A stretch of DNA of 64,000 nt, taken from positions 62,001 to 126,000 of the forward strand of contig JAEZYD010000048.1 in NCBI GenBank assembly GCA_023419375.1, given 5' to 3'. The position numbers were made by a program, and so were the translations under genes. Numbering within the stretch: the first letter of the stretch is position 1; every line of letters starts with the position of its first letter. Positions 17,888 through 26,710 of this stretch are shown here, one piece after another. The notes under the pieces are model-generated. The model was not told the DNA's origin and searched no databases. It saw only the letters and a program-made list of their open reading frames with translations. Source of the stretch: Pseudomonadota bacterium (GTDB taxonomy: Bacteria; Desulfobacterota; Desulfovibrionia; Desulfovibrionales; Desulfovibrionaceae).

Positions 17888-19702
17888 ATGGCATACGAAT
17901 ACACTACTTCTCAGGGTTATGCCGTTAAGGACTCGGGCCGCCGCGTGGTTGTAGACCCCGTTACCCGCATTGAAGGACACCTGCGTTGCGAGGTGAACCT
18001 TGACGACAGCAACGTCATTACCAATGCGGTTTCGTGCGGCACCATTTTCAGAGGTATTGAAATCATCCTCAAAGGCCGCGACCCGCGCGACGCCTGGGCC
18101 TTTGTTGAACGCATCTGCGGCGTCTGCACGGGTACGCATGCCCTTTCCTCCGTACACGCGGTGGAAGACGCACTCGGCATACAAATACCAGACAACGCCA
18201 ATATCATCCGCAACATCATGCACCTGTGCCTCATGTACCATGACCATCTGGTGCATCTGTATCACCTTGCCGGGCTTGACTGGGTGGACGTTGTGTCTGC
18301 CGCCAAGGCCGACCCCAAGGCTACTTCGGAGCTTTCGCACAAGCTCACCCCGTGGCCCAATTCTTCGCCGGGCTACTTCAAATCCATCAAGGATCGCCTC
18401 ACCCGCGTTATCGAATCCGGTCAGCTGGGTATTTTCACCAACGGCTACTGGGGGCACCCTGCCTACAAGCTGCCGCCCGAAGCCAACCTGCTGGTGGTGG
18501 CCCACTATCTGGAAGCCCTGGATTTCCAGAAAGACATGGTGCAGATACACACCATCTTTGGCGGCAAAAACCCGCACCCCAACTGGCTGGTGGGCGGCGT
18601 ACCCTGCTCGCTGAACCTCGACGCGCACGGCGCTGCCGACGTTATCAATCAGGAACGTCTGGAACTGGTGCTGCAACTCATTGAGCGTTGCCGTGATTTT
18701 GCCCAACAGGTTGTCATACCTGACACCCTTGCGCTGGCCGCCTTCTATAAGGATTGGCTGAGCATAGGCGGCGGGCTCTCCAAGCTTTCCGTGCTTGCCT
18801 ACGGCGCAATCCCCGACATTGCCAACGACTACTCGGACAAAAGCCTGCTGTTGCCCCGTGGGGCCATCATCAACGGCAACTTCAACGAAGTGCTGCCCGT
18901 TGACCTGCGCAATCCTGACGAAATTCAGGAAAGCGTGTCCCACTCCTGGTACAAGCCCTACCCTGGCGGCAAAACCGGTCTGCACCCCTTTGACGGCATG
19001 ACCGAACCCAACTACGCCCCCGGCCCCAATATCAAGGGCACGCCCACCGACCTCAAGCAGGTGGACGAGCGCGACAGATATTCGTGGATCAAAACGCCGC
19101 TCTGGCGCGGGCACCAGATGGAAGTTGGGCCGCTGGCGCGCCTGCTGGTGGGCTATGCCAAGAAGGACACCGAGATCAAGGGCCTCATTGATGAATTCCT
19201 TGGTCAGGCCAAGGCTCCGGCCTCCGTGCTGCAATCGACCCTTGGCCGCATTGCAGCCCGCTCGCTGGAGCTGGCATGGTCTGCCGACAAGATGCGCTAC
19301 TTCTACGACAAGCTCGTGGCCAACCTCAAAAATGGCAACCGCGCAACAGCCAACACCAAGCTGTGGAAGCCCGAAAGCTGGCCCACCGGCACACTGCGCG
19401 GCGTTGGCTTTACAGAAGCTCCGCGCGGCGCTCTGGGGCACTGGGTCACCATCAAGGACAGGAAGATCGAGAACTACCAGTGCGTTGTTCCCACCACCTG
19501 GAACGGTGCGCCCCGCAGCCCCGATGGACAGCTCAGCGCCTACGAGGCATCGCTCATGGGTACCAAGATGGCGGTTCCCAACCAGCCCCTTGAAATCCTG
19601 CGCACCCTGCACAGCTTTGACCCCTGTCTGGCCTGCTCCACGCATATCATCGGGCCGGACGGATCAGAGCTCATATCGGTGCGGACAGACAACTGCTTCT
19701 AG
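17888..19702 (+). CDS. hyaB: Membrane-bound [NiFe] hydrogenase large subunit, Hyd-1 type
   Basis: Catalytic subunit with the NiFe(CN)2CO centre, 604 residues, close to E. coli HyaB (597). The nickel ligands are in [10 protein letters not shown] (Cys77, Cys80) and DPCLACSTH (Cys580, Cys583); the first cysteine of the last pair is Cys rather than selenocysteine, so this is [NiFe], not [NiFeSe]. The 18 residues after His586 are the C-terminal tail that the maturation protease removes once nickel is in. Long stretches read like HyaB ([37 protein letters not shown]). It starts 11 bases after hyaA and is exported with it through Tat. Confidence 0.96.
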   Translation: MAYEYTTSQGYAVKDSGRRVVVDPVTRIEGHLRCEVNLDDSNVITNAVSCGTIFRGIEIILKGRDPRDAWAFVERICGVCTGTHALSSVHAVEDALGIQIPDNANIIRNIMHLCLMYHDHLVHLYHLAGLDWVDVVSAAKADPKATSELSHKLTPWPNSSPGYFKSIKDRLTRVIESGQLGIFTNGYWGHPAYKLPPEANLLVVAHYLEALDFQKDMVQIHTIFGGKNPHPNWLVGGVPCSLNLDAHGAADVINQERLELVLQLIERCRDFAQQVVIPDTLALAAFYKDWLSIGGGLSKLSVLAYGAIPDIANDYSDKSLLLPRGAIINGNFNEVLPVDLRNPDEIQESVSHSWYKPYPGGKTGLHPFDGMTEPNYAPGPNIKGTPTDLKQVDERDRYSWIKTPLWRGHQMEVGPLARLLVGYAKKDTEIKGLIDEFLGQAKAPASVLQSTLGRIAARSLELAWSADKMRYFYDKLVANLKNGNRATANTKLWKPESWPTGTLRGVGFTEAPRGALGHWVTIKDRKIENYQCVVPTTWNGAPRSPDGQLSAYEASLMGTKMAVPNQPLEILRTLHSFDPCLACSTHIIGPDGSELISVRTDNCF

Positions 19703-19753
19703 CGTTCGGGCAATCCGAGACGCGGAATACAAGCCTTCCGCCGGGAGAACGTC

Positions 19754-20458
19754 ATGAGCGAACAACATCTTCTGCCGCAACTGCCAATGGGCAAAAGCGT
19801 ATACGTTTATCAACTGCCCATTCGCATCTGGCATTGGGTTATGGTTGCCTGTGTCATTGTGCTTATTGTCACTGGCTACATTATCGGCAAACCCTGGCTT
19901 TCCGTCACTGGTGAGCCGTACGAAACCTTTTACATGGGCTACACCCGCATGGCTCACTTTATTGCGGGCTTTGTGCTGATTATTTCAACAGTGCTGCGCT
20001 ACATATACGGCCTTGTGTGGGGCAACCGCTATTCGCGCGAGCTCATCATCATGCCCATATGGAGCAAGGAATGGCGGAACGACCTGTGGCAGGACATCCG
20101 CTGGTATCTGTTCCTGAACAAGGAATGCGCCGCGCATGTGGGGCATAACCCGCTGGCGCAGCTGGGCATGGGCACGGGCATGATCTTCATGCTTGTCATC
20201 ATGCTCACGGGCCTTGGCATGTACGCGCAGGACAGCCACGTGCCGTTTATCCACTTCTTCACATTTGTGCAGGACTGGATAAACAACTGGTTTGGCGGCA
20301 ACGGGCAGATGACCCGCAGCTTGCACCGGCTGGGCATGCTGCTGCTCATTACCTTTGTGACCGTGCACCTGTACATGGTCATACGCGAAGAAATCATGGG
20401 CAAGACCACCCTGGTTTCGTCCATGTTCAGCGGCTTCCGCGAACGGCGCAAGCAATAG
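19754..20458 (+). CDS. hyaC: [NiFe] hydrogenase cytochrome b subunit
   Basis: Integral-membrane dihaem cytochrome b that anchors HyaAB and passes electrons to the quinone pool. The 234 residues show about four membrane helices, with candidate haem-ligand histidines in RIWHWVM (first helix), MAHFIAG (second) and LHRLGMLLLITFVTVHLYMV (last), and the family motif GNRYSREL. The length matches E. coli HyaC (235). It follows hyaB by 51 bases with GGGAGAACGTC before the ATG. Confidence 0.94.
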   Translation: MSEQHLLPQLPMGKSVYVYQLPIRIWHWVMVACVIVLIVTGYIIGKPWLSVTGEPYETFYMGYTRMAHFIAGFVLIISTVLRYIYGLVWGNRYSRELIIMPIWSKEWRNDLWQDIRWYLFLNKECAAHVGHNPLAQLGMGTGMIFMLVIMLTGLGMYAQDSHVPFIHFFTFVQDWINNWFGGNGQMTRSLHRLGMLLLITFVTVHLYMVIREEIMGKTTLVSSMFSGFRERRKQ

Positions 20459-20483
20459 CAAACTGATGTAACCTCAGCGTAAT

Positions 20484-20513
20484 GTCTGGCGGTCCAACAC
20501 CGGGCCGCCAGAC
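20484..20513. repeat. Hairpin between hyaC and hyaD
   Basis: GTCTGGCGG pairs perfectly with CCGCCAGAC across a 12-base loop, 25 bases past hyaC. There is no T run after it, so it may stabilise the upstream mRNA or reduce hyaD expression rather than terminate fully. Confidence 0.5.
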
Positions 20514-20587
20514 AGATAATAAAACAAGCCCGCGTGGTTTGTGACGCCAAAGGCGGCAATACTGCCGCAAAGGTGCACGGAAATCTC

Positions 20588-21121
20588 ATGGAACAGATCG
20601 TCATTCTTGGTCTTGGCAATATTCTGTACGGGGACGAAGGCTTTGGCGTACTTTTGGCGCAACGGCTTTACGCCCATTGGGATTTTCCTGAAAACGTGGA
20701 AGTTGTGGACGGCGGCACCCAGGGGCAAACCCTGCTGACCTATGTAGAACGGGCCGACAAACTGCTGGTGCTGGATGCGGTAGATTTTGGGCTGGAACCG
20801 GGCGAACTGGTGCTGCGTGACAACGTGCCGGCATACCTGACCGCCCAAAAGATCGGCCCGCACCAGAACAGTTTTTCGGAAGTGATGGGCCTTGCCGCCC
20901 TGCGCGGCACAGCCCCGGAGCACTGCGCCCTCATTGGCGTGCAACCGGCGGCCATGACGCTGGCAGCGCCCCTGTCCACTCCGGTCAGCGAAAGTTTTGA
21001 GGCAGCGCAAAGCATGGCGCTGGATGTACTGCGGCAATGGGGCATTGCCCCTCAGTTGCGGGCGCAGCCGCGCCACCTTTCCGCAGCAGTGCTCGACAGC
21101 CTTGTTCAGGGCTGCGTGTGA
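20588..21121 (+). CDS. hyaD: Hydrogenase maturation endopeptidase
   Basis: Nickel-dependent protease that trims the HyaB C-terminus. The 177 residues show the HyaD/HybD pattern: GLGNILYGDEGFGV with the first acidic metal ligand, VDGGTQG, LLVLDAVDFG with the second, and HQNSFSEV with the histidine ligand. The similarity to E. coli HyaD is close over residues 1-160. The ATG at 20588 is used because homology starts there; its ribosome-binding site is weak. Equivalents of hyaE and hyaF do not follow. Confidence 0.93.
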   Translation: MEQIVILGLGNILYGDEGFGVLLAQRLYAHWDFPENVEVVDGGTQGQTLLTYVERADKLLVLDAVDFGLEPGELVLRDNVPAYLTAQKIGPHQNSFSEVMGLAALRGTAPEHCALIGVQPAAMTLAAPLSTPVSESFEAAQSMALDVLRQWGIAPQLRAQPRHLSAAVLDSLVQGCV

Positions 21122-21238
21122 GGCACCCAGAAACAGCAAACGAGGTATGGCACAAGCGCGTAACAAACGCCTTGCCAGACGCCCCTGCAAGGGCCGTGCG
21201 CTGACAAGTTTGTAACAACCTGTACTTATCAAGCAGAA

Positions 21239-21285
21239 GACACGCGGGCGAAATTAACGCAAGCCCGCGTGTCTTTTATTTTTTA
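21239..21285 (+). terminator. Terminator of the hya operon
   Basis: Perfect 11-bp stem (GACACGCGGGC at 21239, GCCCGCGTGTC ending at 21273) followed by TTTTATTTTTT; a strong rho-independent terminator 118 bases after hyaD. Confidence 0.92.
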
Positions 21286-21329
21286 CCTGCAAGGCGTATG
21301 GTCTGCGGCATCACAAATGCGGAGGACAC

Positions 21330-21782
21330 ATGGCTCAGATCAACATATACACGCAACAGATCACGGTTGGGCAGGATGATATCGACATGCAGCACCGCGT
21401 CAGCAACCTGCGCTATGTGGCCTGGATGCAGGATGTGGCGGTCGCGCATTCCGCCGTTTGCGGCTGGCCTATGGAGCGGTATGAAAGCATCGGGCAAGGC
21501 TGGGTGGTGCGCCAGCACACCATCACATACAAGCGCCCGGCCTTTCTGGGTGATGTGATTACAGCCGCCACATGGATAGCATCCTACGCTTCGCGCCGCA
21601 GCCTTCGCCGCTATGTTTTTTGGAACGCAAAGGAAAAAGCCCTGCTTGCCGAAGCGGAAACCCAGTGGGTCTTCATTGATATGACCAGCGGCAAACCTGT
21701 AAGTGTGCCTGACGAGCTACAGGAGTCTTTTCCCATAGTAGACGAAGATGCTCCGGGCGTATTCCGGCGCTTGTGCGTGTAG
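21330..21782 (+). CDS. Acyl-CoA thioesterase, hotdog fold
   Basis: A 150-residue single hotdog-domain protein of the 4-hydroxybenzoyl-CoA thioesterase/YbgC type. The pattern DIDMQHRVSNLRYVAWMQDVAVAHS resembles the family active-site helix, although the usual catalytic D in xDxxGHV(N)N appears as a shifted DMQHRVSN. The central strand TYKRPAFLGDVITAATWI and RRYVFWN fit the fold. GGAGG precedes the ATG. It stands alone between two terminators. The substrate cannot be told from sequence. Confidence 0.8.
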   Translation: MAQINIYTQQITVGQDDIDMQHRVSNLRYVAWMQDVAVAHSAVCGWPMERYESIGQGWVVRQHTITYKRPAFLGDVITAATWIASYASRRSLRRYVFWNAKEKALLAEAETQWVFIDMTSGKPVSVPDELQESFPIVDEDAPGVFRRLCV

Positions 21783-21798
21783 CCTTTCCTGAAGACAA

Positions 21799-21835
21799 CC
21801 AAAAGGCCGTGGAGTTAAACCCCACGGCCTTTTGG
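21799..21835. terminator. Bidirectional terminator between thioesterase gene and lolA
   Basis: Stem CCAAAAGGCCGTGG / CCACGGCCTTTTGG around a 9-base loop. A and T runs at the stem base make it usable in both directions by the converging genes. Confidence 0.9.
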
Positions 21836-21851
21836 TTGAGTCGTAATCAGC

Positions 21852-22523
21852 TTATTTAAAGAGTTCCTTTTCCTGCACCTTGCGGTCAATGCGGTCTTCA
21901 ACCTCCACGCCCTTGGGCGCGGTAAAGGTGAAGTCCGATTCTTTCAGCGAGGTGTCGGGCTTGAACTGCGTAAAGCGCACGTCGTTGGAATTGCCGTAAA
22001 AGTCAATGATGCTGGCCCTGCGGATATAGCCCGTGGAAGGCTCAACCCACAAAAGGGCTTCAACCATCTGCGGGGCGGGTTCCTTGGGGTAAAGGTGCAG
22101 CTTGGCGAGGCCGTTTTCCTGCCCGGCTTCCTTGACGTCAAAATCCTTGGTCAGCGCGGCCTGCCCGGTGATGACCTGAATAATGGTGCGTGAATCGCGC
22201 ACAAGCTCCAGGGGGTAGCGGTAGGCAATTTCTTCATCCGCAAGATAATCCCAAATTTCCTTGTGTGTTACCACAAGGGTTTCTTCGTGGGGTTTATCTG
22301 TCTGCCAGCGGATCAGCAGGGGCTTCTGGAACAACAGGTTGCCCTGCCTTTTCTCTACCGAGCCGCTTTCCTTGTGGGTCAGCGTTTGCTCAAACGTGGC
22401 GGAAAACGTGCGCAGCTTTTCATACCGCGCCTGGATGGTCGACGCTATATCCGCAGCCTGCGCGGCTGAAGCCACAAGAAGAACAAGCCCGGCTGCCAGG
22501 GCCAGTATGCCATTTATGCGCAT
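21852..22523 (-). CDS. lolA: Outer-membrane lipoprotein carrier LolA
   Basis: Periplasmic chaperone that takes lipoproteins from the inner-membrane LolCDE complex to the outer membrane. The 223 residues have a Sec signal peptide (MRINGILALAAGLVLLVASAAQA) and the LolA beta-barrel pattern: YEKLRTFSATFEQTLTH, GNLLFQKPLLIRWQTDKP and a late KLHLYPKE. The ATG at 22523 is preceded by TGGAGGTGTT; the longer open frame overlaps the ftsK end. It lies 40 bases after ftsK on the same strand. Confidence 0.9.
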   Translation of the reverse strand: MRINGILALAAGLVLLVASAAQAADIASTIQARYEKLRTFSATFEQTLTHKESGSVEKRQGNLLFQKPLLIRWQTDKPHEETLVVTHKEIWDYLADEEIAYRYPLELVRDSRTIIQVITGQAALTKDFDVKEAGQENGLAKLHLYPKEPAPQMVEALLWVEPSTGYIRRASIIDFYGNSNDVRFTQFKPDTSLKESDFTFTAPKGVEVEDRIDRKVQEKELFK

Positions 22524-22563
22524 AACACCTCCACGGCATAAGCCGTCAGTTGTGCTGTTTGAT

Positions 22564-25071
22564 TTATTTGACCACAGCGCGCGGCTTGCTGCCGTCTGCC
22601 GGGCCGATGATGCCGTCGTGCTCAAGCTGTTCAACCAGACGCGCGGCGCGGTTGAAACCGATCTTGAAGCGGCGCTGCACCAGCGATATGGATGCCCGCC
22701 CCTGCTCGCTCACAAAGGCCTGTACCTCGCCGTACAGGGGATCCTGCGCGGCATCGCCGCCACCGCCGCTACCACCGCCGCTCACAGAGTCCAGCCCCCA
22801 CTGGGCAAAGTCCACCTTGTAGGAGGGGCTGAGCTGCCGCTTCCAGTAGCCCACCACTGCCTGCACTTCTTCATCGCTGAGGAAGGGGCCGTGCAGACGC
22901 TGCAAGCGCCCGCCGCTGGGCTTGAAGAGCATATCGCCGCGGCCAAGCAGATGTTCCGCGCCCACCTGATCAAGAATGGTGCGCGAATCGTGCTTGGACG
23001 TAACCTGAAAGGATATGCGGCACGGAAAGTTCGCCTTGATGAGCCCTGTCACCACGTCCACGCTGGGGCGCTGGGTGGCAAGGATCATATGAATACCGGC
23101 GGCGCGGGCCAACTGCGCAAGGCGCACGATGCTGGTTTCCACCTCGCGGGCGGCGGTCATCATGAGGTCTGCCAGTTCGTCAATAACGACAACAAGATAT
23201 GGCAGAGGCTCAAGGTCGGCAAAATCCGGCGGCAGATCATTTTTGCAGGCGGCCAGCTTCTGGTTAAACCCGGCCACGTTGCGCACGCCAAGGCGCGCCA
23301 TTGCTTCGTAACGGCGATCCATTTCGTGCACGGCCCAGTCAAGGGCGTTCTTGGCCTCGTTCATCTCTGTGACCACAGGATGCACCAGATGCGGTTCATC
23401 CGCATACACGGCCATTTCAATACGCTTGGGGTCAACCAGCAACAACTGCATGTCTTTGGGCTGGGTGCGGTACAGCAGGCTGATAAGAATGCCGTTGAGG
23501 CAGACGCTCTTGCCCGCGCCCGTAGCGCCAGCCACAAGCAGATGCGGCATGCGCGTGAGGTCGGCCATTACGGGCTTGCCCGCTATGTCCTTGCCCAGAA
23601 TCATGGTCAGAGGGCCACAACCCTTGCGGAAAGGCTCAGAAGCGGCAAGCTCCCTGAAATTGACGGTTTCACGGTTGTCATTGGGTATTTCAATACCCAC
23701 AGTATCCGTACCGGGAATAGGAGCCTGAATGCGCACGGCAACGGCCTTGAGGGCCAAGGCCAGATCATCGCTGAGATTGGCGATGCGGCTCACGCGGATG
23801 CCGGGGGCCGGGCGCACCTCATACATGGTGACCACCGGCCCGGGCGTGACATGCACAAGCTCGCTCTGGATGTCAAAATCCTTGAGGCAGGCAATAAGAG
23901 CCTTGCCACGCGCCTCGCGGTCTTCCTTATTGTTGTTGCCCGGCACTTTGACAGGCGGGGCCAGCAGTTCAAGCCCCGGCAGCGGAATGGCTGCCTTACG
24001 GCCTGTCATGCCAGAAAGCAGCCCGGTCAGACCGCCCTGCTTTTTGGGGGCTTCGGCAACTGGGGCGGCAGCACTTGCAGCTTTGCCGCCAGTATTCGGG
24101 GCAGAAGCGGCAGGCGAGGCAGCATGCGCCGCGTCATCCTGAGCCAAATCATGGGCCGCATCATTTACAGGGTCATGGGCCGGGGCATTGCCCCCCTGCT
24201 CGTCAGCATAGGCTGCGCCAGCAGAAACAGCGGGCGAAATGGGCACGCCGTTGATGTCTACCGCCACGGCAAAGGGATCGTCAGCATCCACTTGCACTGC
24301 CGGGCGTTGCGCCGCTGGCTCATTGGCCTGCGATCGTGCCGCTTTGTTTTTTTGTTCTTCAAAAACATCGGGCAGCGAGTCGGCCGTGGGCTGAATGTTG
24401 CCAAGGCGGTCACGCCAGCGCCTCCAGAATTCCATGGACGGCAGGCGTAGATCAGTCAGCGACCAGCGGCGCTTGCCGTCTTCGCCTTCTGCGGGGCTTT
24501 CTGCAACAACAGGCCCGGTTGCGTTGCCTGCACGGGCGGCAAGCCGCGCCTGCGCCCAGTGCAGCACACGTGCAGCCACATTGAACCATGAGATATTGCC
24601 CGCAAGCTGCATGCCCACAAGCGCCACAAATATCCACACCAGGGCAGAACCGCCAGGGCTCAGATATCTGCTGGCGTTGAGGTGCAAGGCATTGCCCACC
24701 ATGCCGCCGCCCCACATGTCGCCAAGGGTGATATCCGAGGCGGAGCCAATGACAAGCAGGCAGACGGTAAGCAAAAAGAAGCCAAGCCAACGCGACCAGT
24801 GCAGGCTGTACGAAGGAGAAACGTAGGCCGCCCCCAGCGCACCGAAAACCAGTGGGCAGAGATAGGCGGCCACGCCAAACACATCGTTAAGAAAACCTGC
24901 AGTGTACGCGCCGAAAAGGCCAGCCTTGTTCTTTACCTTGACAACACCGCTGACCACATGGTTAAGGCTGGGGTCGTTGGCGTCAAAACTGAGTAGGCTG
25001 AGCAAAAGCAACAGCGCCCAGAAGATAAGAAAAAGGCCAAGAAGCTCGCGGCTGAATTTATGGGCGTCCGT
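22564..25071 (-). CDS. ftsK: DNA translocase FtsK/SpoIIIE, apparent ACG start
   Basis: Septal DNA pump for chromosome segregation. About 835 residues: four or so N-terminal membrane helices, a Pro/Ala-rich linker, then the motor with Walker A GATGAGKSVCLN and Walker B-like YLVVVIDELADLM, and a C-terminal winged-helix gamma domain (YGEVQAFVSEQGRASISLVQ). No ATG, GTG or TTG lies in frame between the stop upstream and the middle of the first membrane helix. GGAGG at 25084-25080 sits 8 bases before an in-frame ACG at 25071, and translation from there gives the expected leader (TDAHKFSRELLGLFLIF). The only alternatives, CTG at 25014 or TTG at 25011, cut into the first helix. Confidence 0.85.
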   Translation of the reverse strand, partial: TDAHKFSRELLGLFLIFWALLLLLSLLSFDANDPSLNHVVSGVVKVKNKAGLFGAYTAGFLNDVFGVAAYLCPLVFGALGAAYVSPSYSLHWSRWLGFFLLTVCLLVIGSASDITLGDMWGGGMVGNALHLNASRYLSPGGSALVWIFVALVGMQLAGNISWFNVAARVLHWAQARLAARAGNATGPVVAESPAEGEDGKRRWSLTDLRLPSMEFWRRWRDRLGNIQPTADSLPDVFEEQKNKAARSQANEPAAQRPAVQVDADDPFAVAVDINGVPISPAVSAGAAYADEQGGNAPAHDPVNDAAHDLAQDDAAHAASPAASAPNTGGKAASAAAPVAEAPKKQGGLTGLLSGMTGRKAAIPLPGLELLAPPVKVPGNNNKEDREARGKALIACLKDFDIQSELVHVTPGPVVTMYEVRPAPGIRVSRIANLSDDLALALKAVAVRIQAPIPGTDTVGIEIPNDNRETVNFRELAASEPFRKGCGPLTMILGKDIAGKPVMADLTRMPHLLVAGATGAGKSVCLNGILISLLYRTQPKDMQLLLVDPKRIEMAVYADEPHLVHPVVTEMNEAKNALDWAVHEMDRRYEAMARLGVRNVAGFNQKLAACKNDLPPDFADLEPLPYLVVVIDELADLMMTAAREVETSIVRLAQLARAAGIHMILATQRPSVDVVTGLIKANFPCRISFQVTSKHDSRTILDQVGAEHLLGRGDMLFKPSGGRLQRLHGPFLSDEEVQAVVGYWKRQLSPSYKVDFAQWGLDSVSGGGSGGGGDAAQDPLYGEVQAFVSEQGRASISLVQRRFKIGFNRAARLVEQLEHDGIIGPADGSKPRAVVK

Positions 25072-25095
25072 AGGGCTACCCTCCCGAACCGGTCA

Positions 25096-25653
25096 TCATT
25101 CCCGGCCCAGGTATTCCTTGGTGCGCGTGTCAACCTTGATGCGATCGCCTTCGTTGACAAAAATGGGCACCTGAACCGAAATACCGGTTTCAAGCTTGGC
25201 AGCCTTGGTGACGTTGCTGACAGTGTCGCCCTTGGCGCCTGGCTCGGTTTCAACAACAGCAAGCACGAGGCTCAGCGGGATGTCGATATCAAGGGGGCTG
25301 CCCTTGTACAGCAGCACGCGGCATTCCTGACCGTCCTTGAGAAAGCCTTCCTTGCCATCAGTGGTGGTGATGTGCATCTGGAGCTGTTCGTAGGTGGTCA
25401 TATCCATGAAGATAAGGTCATCGTCCTGACGATACAGAAACTGCATGTCGCGGGTTTCCAGATCGGGCTTGTTGACCTTTTCACCGGAACGGAAGGTTAT
25501 ATCCTGCATGCGGCCGGTAAGGATGTTGCGCAGCTTGGTACGAACCATAGCGCCACCCTTGCCGGGCTTGAAATGCTGAAAATCAACGATTTCGTAAGGG
25601 GTGCCTTCGACTTCGATCTTCAGACCCTTGCGAAAGTCTGTGGTAGAATACAT
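25096..25653 (-). CDS. efp: Elongation factor P
   Basis: Relieves ribosome stalling at polyproline. The 185 residues have the three-domain EF-P layout. The loop HFKPGKGGA has Lys32 at the tip where family members are often modified, and the C-terminal domain has [16 protein letters not shown] and [21 protein letters not shown]. The ATG at 25653 follows AGGAGGACAA; a start at 25668 would lack a site. ftsK and lolA follow on the same strand. No modification enzymes (EpmAB, EarP) are nearby. Confidence 0.96.
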   Translation of the reverse strand: MYSTTDFRKGLKIEVEGTPYEIVDFQHFKPGKGGAMVRTKLRNILTGRMQDITFRSGEKVNKPDLETRDMQFLYRQDDDLIFMDMTTYEQLQMHITTTDGKEGFLKDGQECRVLLYKGSPLDIDIPLSLVLAVVETEPGAKGDTVSNVTKAAKLETGISVQVPIFVNEGDRIKVDTRTKEYLGRE

Positions 25654-25734
25654 TTGTCCTCCTAACATGTCGCCGCAAAATGGCGCAAACGGGCGTAAGG
25701 CCGATCATTTGCCAACTGCGGCAAGAGCGGCTAC

Positions 25735-25763
25735 CTTATACGGAAGTTGGCTGAAAATGTCAG
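25735..25763 (-). promoter_or_regulatory. Sigma-70-type promoter for efp
   Basis: On the minus strand CTGACA (-35, five of six) and TATAAG (-10, five of six) are 17 bases apart, about 80 bases upstream of the efp start. Confidence 0.65.
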
Positions 25764-25838
25764 CCCTGAATTGAAAATATTTGCTGAAAGATGCTTGCTT
25801 GTCAAGACACAAAGTTAAAGTATCACATGAGGTTTATT

Positions 25839-26507
25839 ATGAATCCCGTTCTTACCCTTGAAACTACAGCCTATACTCTTGAGCAGCTCATATCACTGCC
25901 CGAGGCGCAGATAGCCCTTGCGGGGCGCTCCAATGTGGGAAAATCATCGCTTATCAACGCGCTGGCTGGCCGCAAAAAACTGGCAAAAGTCAGCTCCACC
26001 CCCGGCAAAACCCGCTCGGTGAATTATTACCGCGTGACGCCTCACGACTTTTATCTCGTTGACCTGCCGGGCTACGGCTATGCCCGCGCAAGCCATACGG
26101 AACGAGAAAAATGGGCGCGCCTGCTTGAGCGGTATCTGGTGGAATGCGCAAGCCTCAAGGCCCTGGCCCTGCTGCTCGACAGCCGCCTTGAACCCCAGAA
26201 GCTCGACAAGAATCTGGCGTCCTTTGCGCGCACCAACGGCCTGAATATTGTGCCCGTGCTGACCAAGGCAGACAAATGCAGCCAGCGGGAGCGCGCCAAC
26301 CGCCAGAATGAATGGCAAGAGCTGCTCGGCACGCGGCCCATCGTCACATCTTCCAGCAACCGTTACGGCATTGATAACCTCTGGCGCGCCCTTGTTGAAA
26401 CAGCGGTTCCCCAGCGCATTGCCCCCGGCACGCTTGATGCCGCTGGCGCGGAAGCTGAGCAACAGAGCGGCGCTACTCCTGAGCAGGAGCCGCAGGAACA
26501 GGCTTAA
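25839..26507 (+). CDS. engB: Ribosome biogenesis GTPase EngB/YsxC
   Basis: GTPase for large-subunit assembly, 222 residues. G1 [14 protein letters not shown], switch [13 protein letters not shown]3 DLPGYGYA and G4 TKADK are all intact. The ATG at 25839 has GAGG six bases upstream; nearby in-frame ATGs at 25827 and 25791 lack this. A Gln/Glu-rich tail of about 20 residues extends past the usual end. It is divergent from efp. Confidence 0.94.
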   Translation: MNPVLTLETTAYTLEQLISLPEAQIALAGRSNVGKSSLINALAGRKKLAKVSSTPGKTRSVNYYRVTPHDFYLVDLPGYGYARASHTEREKWARLLERYLVECASLKALALLLDSRLEPQKLDKNLASFARTNGLNIVPVLTKADKCSQRERANRQNEWQELLGTRPIVTSSSNRYGIDNLWRALVETAVPQRIAPGTLDAAGAEAEQQSGATPEQEPQEQA

Positions 26508-26591
26508 AGCCAGAAATGATCGCAGCAGGAATCTCTGCCTGCTCTGCTTTCTTGCAAAGCCCGCTCACAGAGCGGAATCCCCAAAAAGCAA

Positions 26592-26630
26592 CCTGATTAC
26601 GGCGCTGAGCATAACAGTGCCGTAATCAGG
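26592..26630 (-). terminator. Terminator of the CDF transporter gene
   Basis: Perfect 12-bp stem CCTGATTACGGC / GCCGTAATCAGG with a 15-base loop. On the minus strand it is followed by TTGCTTTTTGG, about 80 bases past the CDF stop. The rest of the 203-base gap holds nothing I recognise. Confidence 0.75.
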
Positions 26631-26710
26631 AATCAGATCGGCAGAAAATTGCGCTATCTGGAGCTGCACAGCGGTTTTCAAAGCCACATGCAGGCAAATG
26701 CGCTGGGCTG

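Noticed and set aside
17699..19645. Open frame of 648 codons on the minus strand opposite hyaB
   Set aside because: It is antisense to a gene with full catalytic motifs; long antisense frames are expected from the codon bias of high-GC DNA. No ribosome-binding site or known domain.
17888..19702. [NiFeSe] hydrogenase
   Set aside because: The nickel-ligand position near the C-terminus is a TGT/TGC cysteine codon, not TGA.
22261..24450. Open frame of 729 codons opposite ftsK
   Set aside because: Antisense shadow of the ftsK motor domain; composition is rich in His, Arg and Gly without fold-like pattern.
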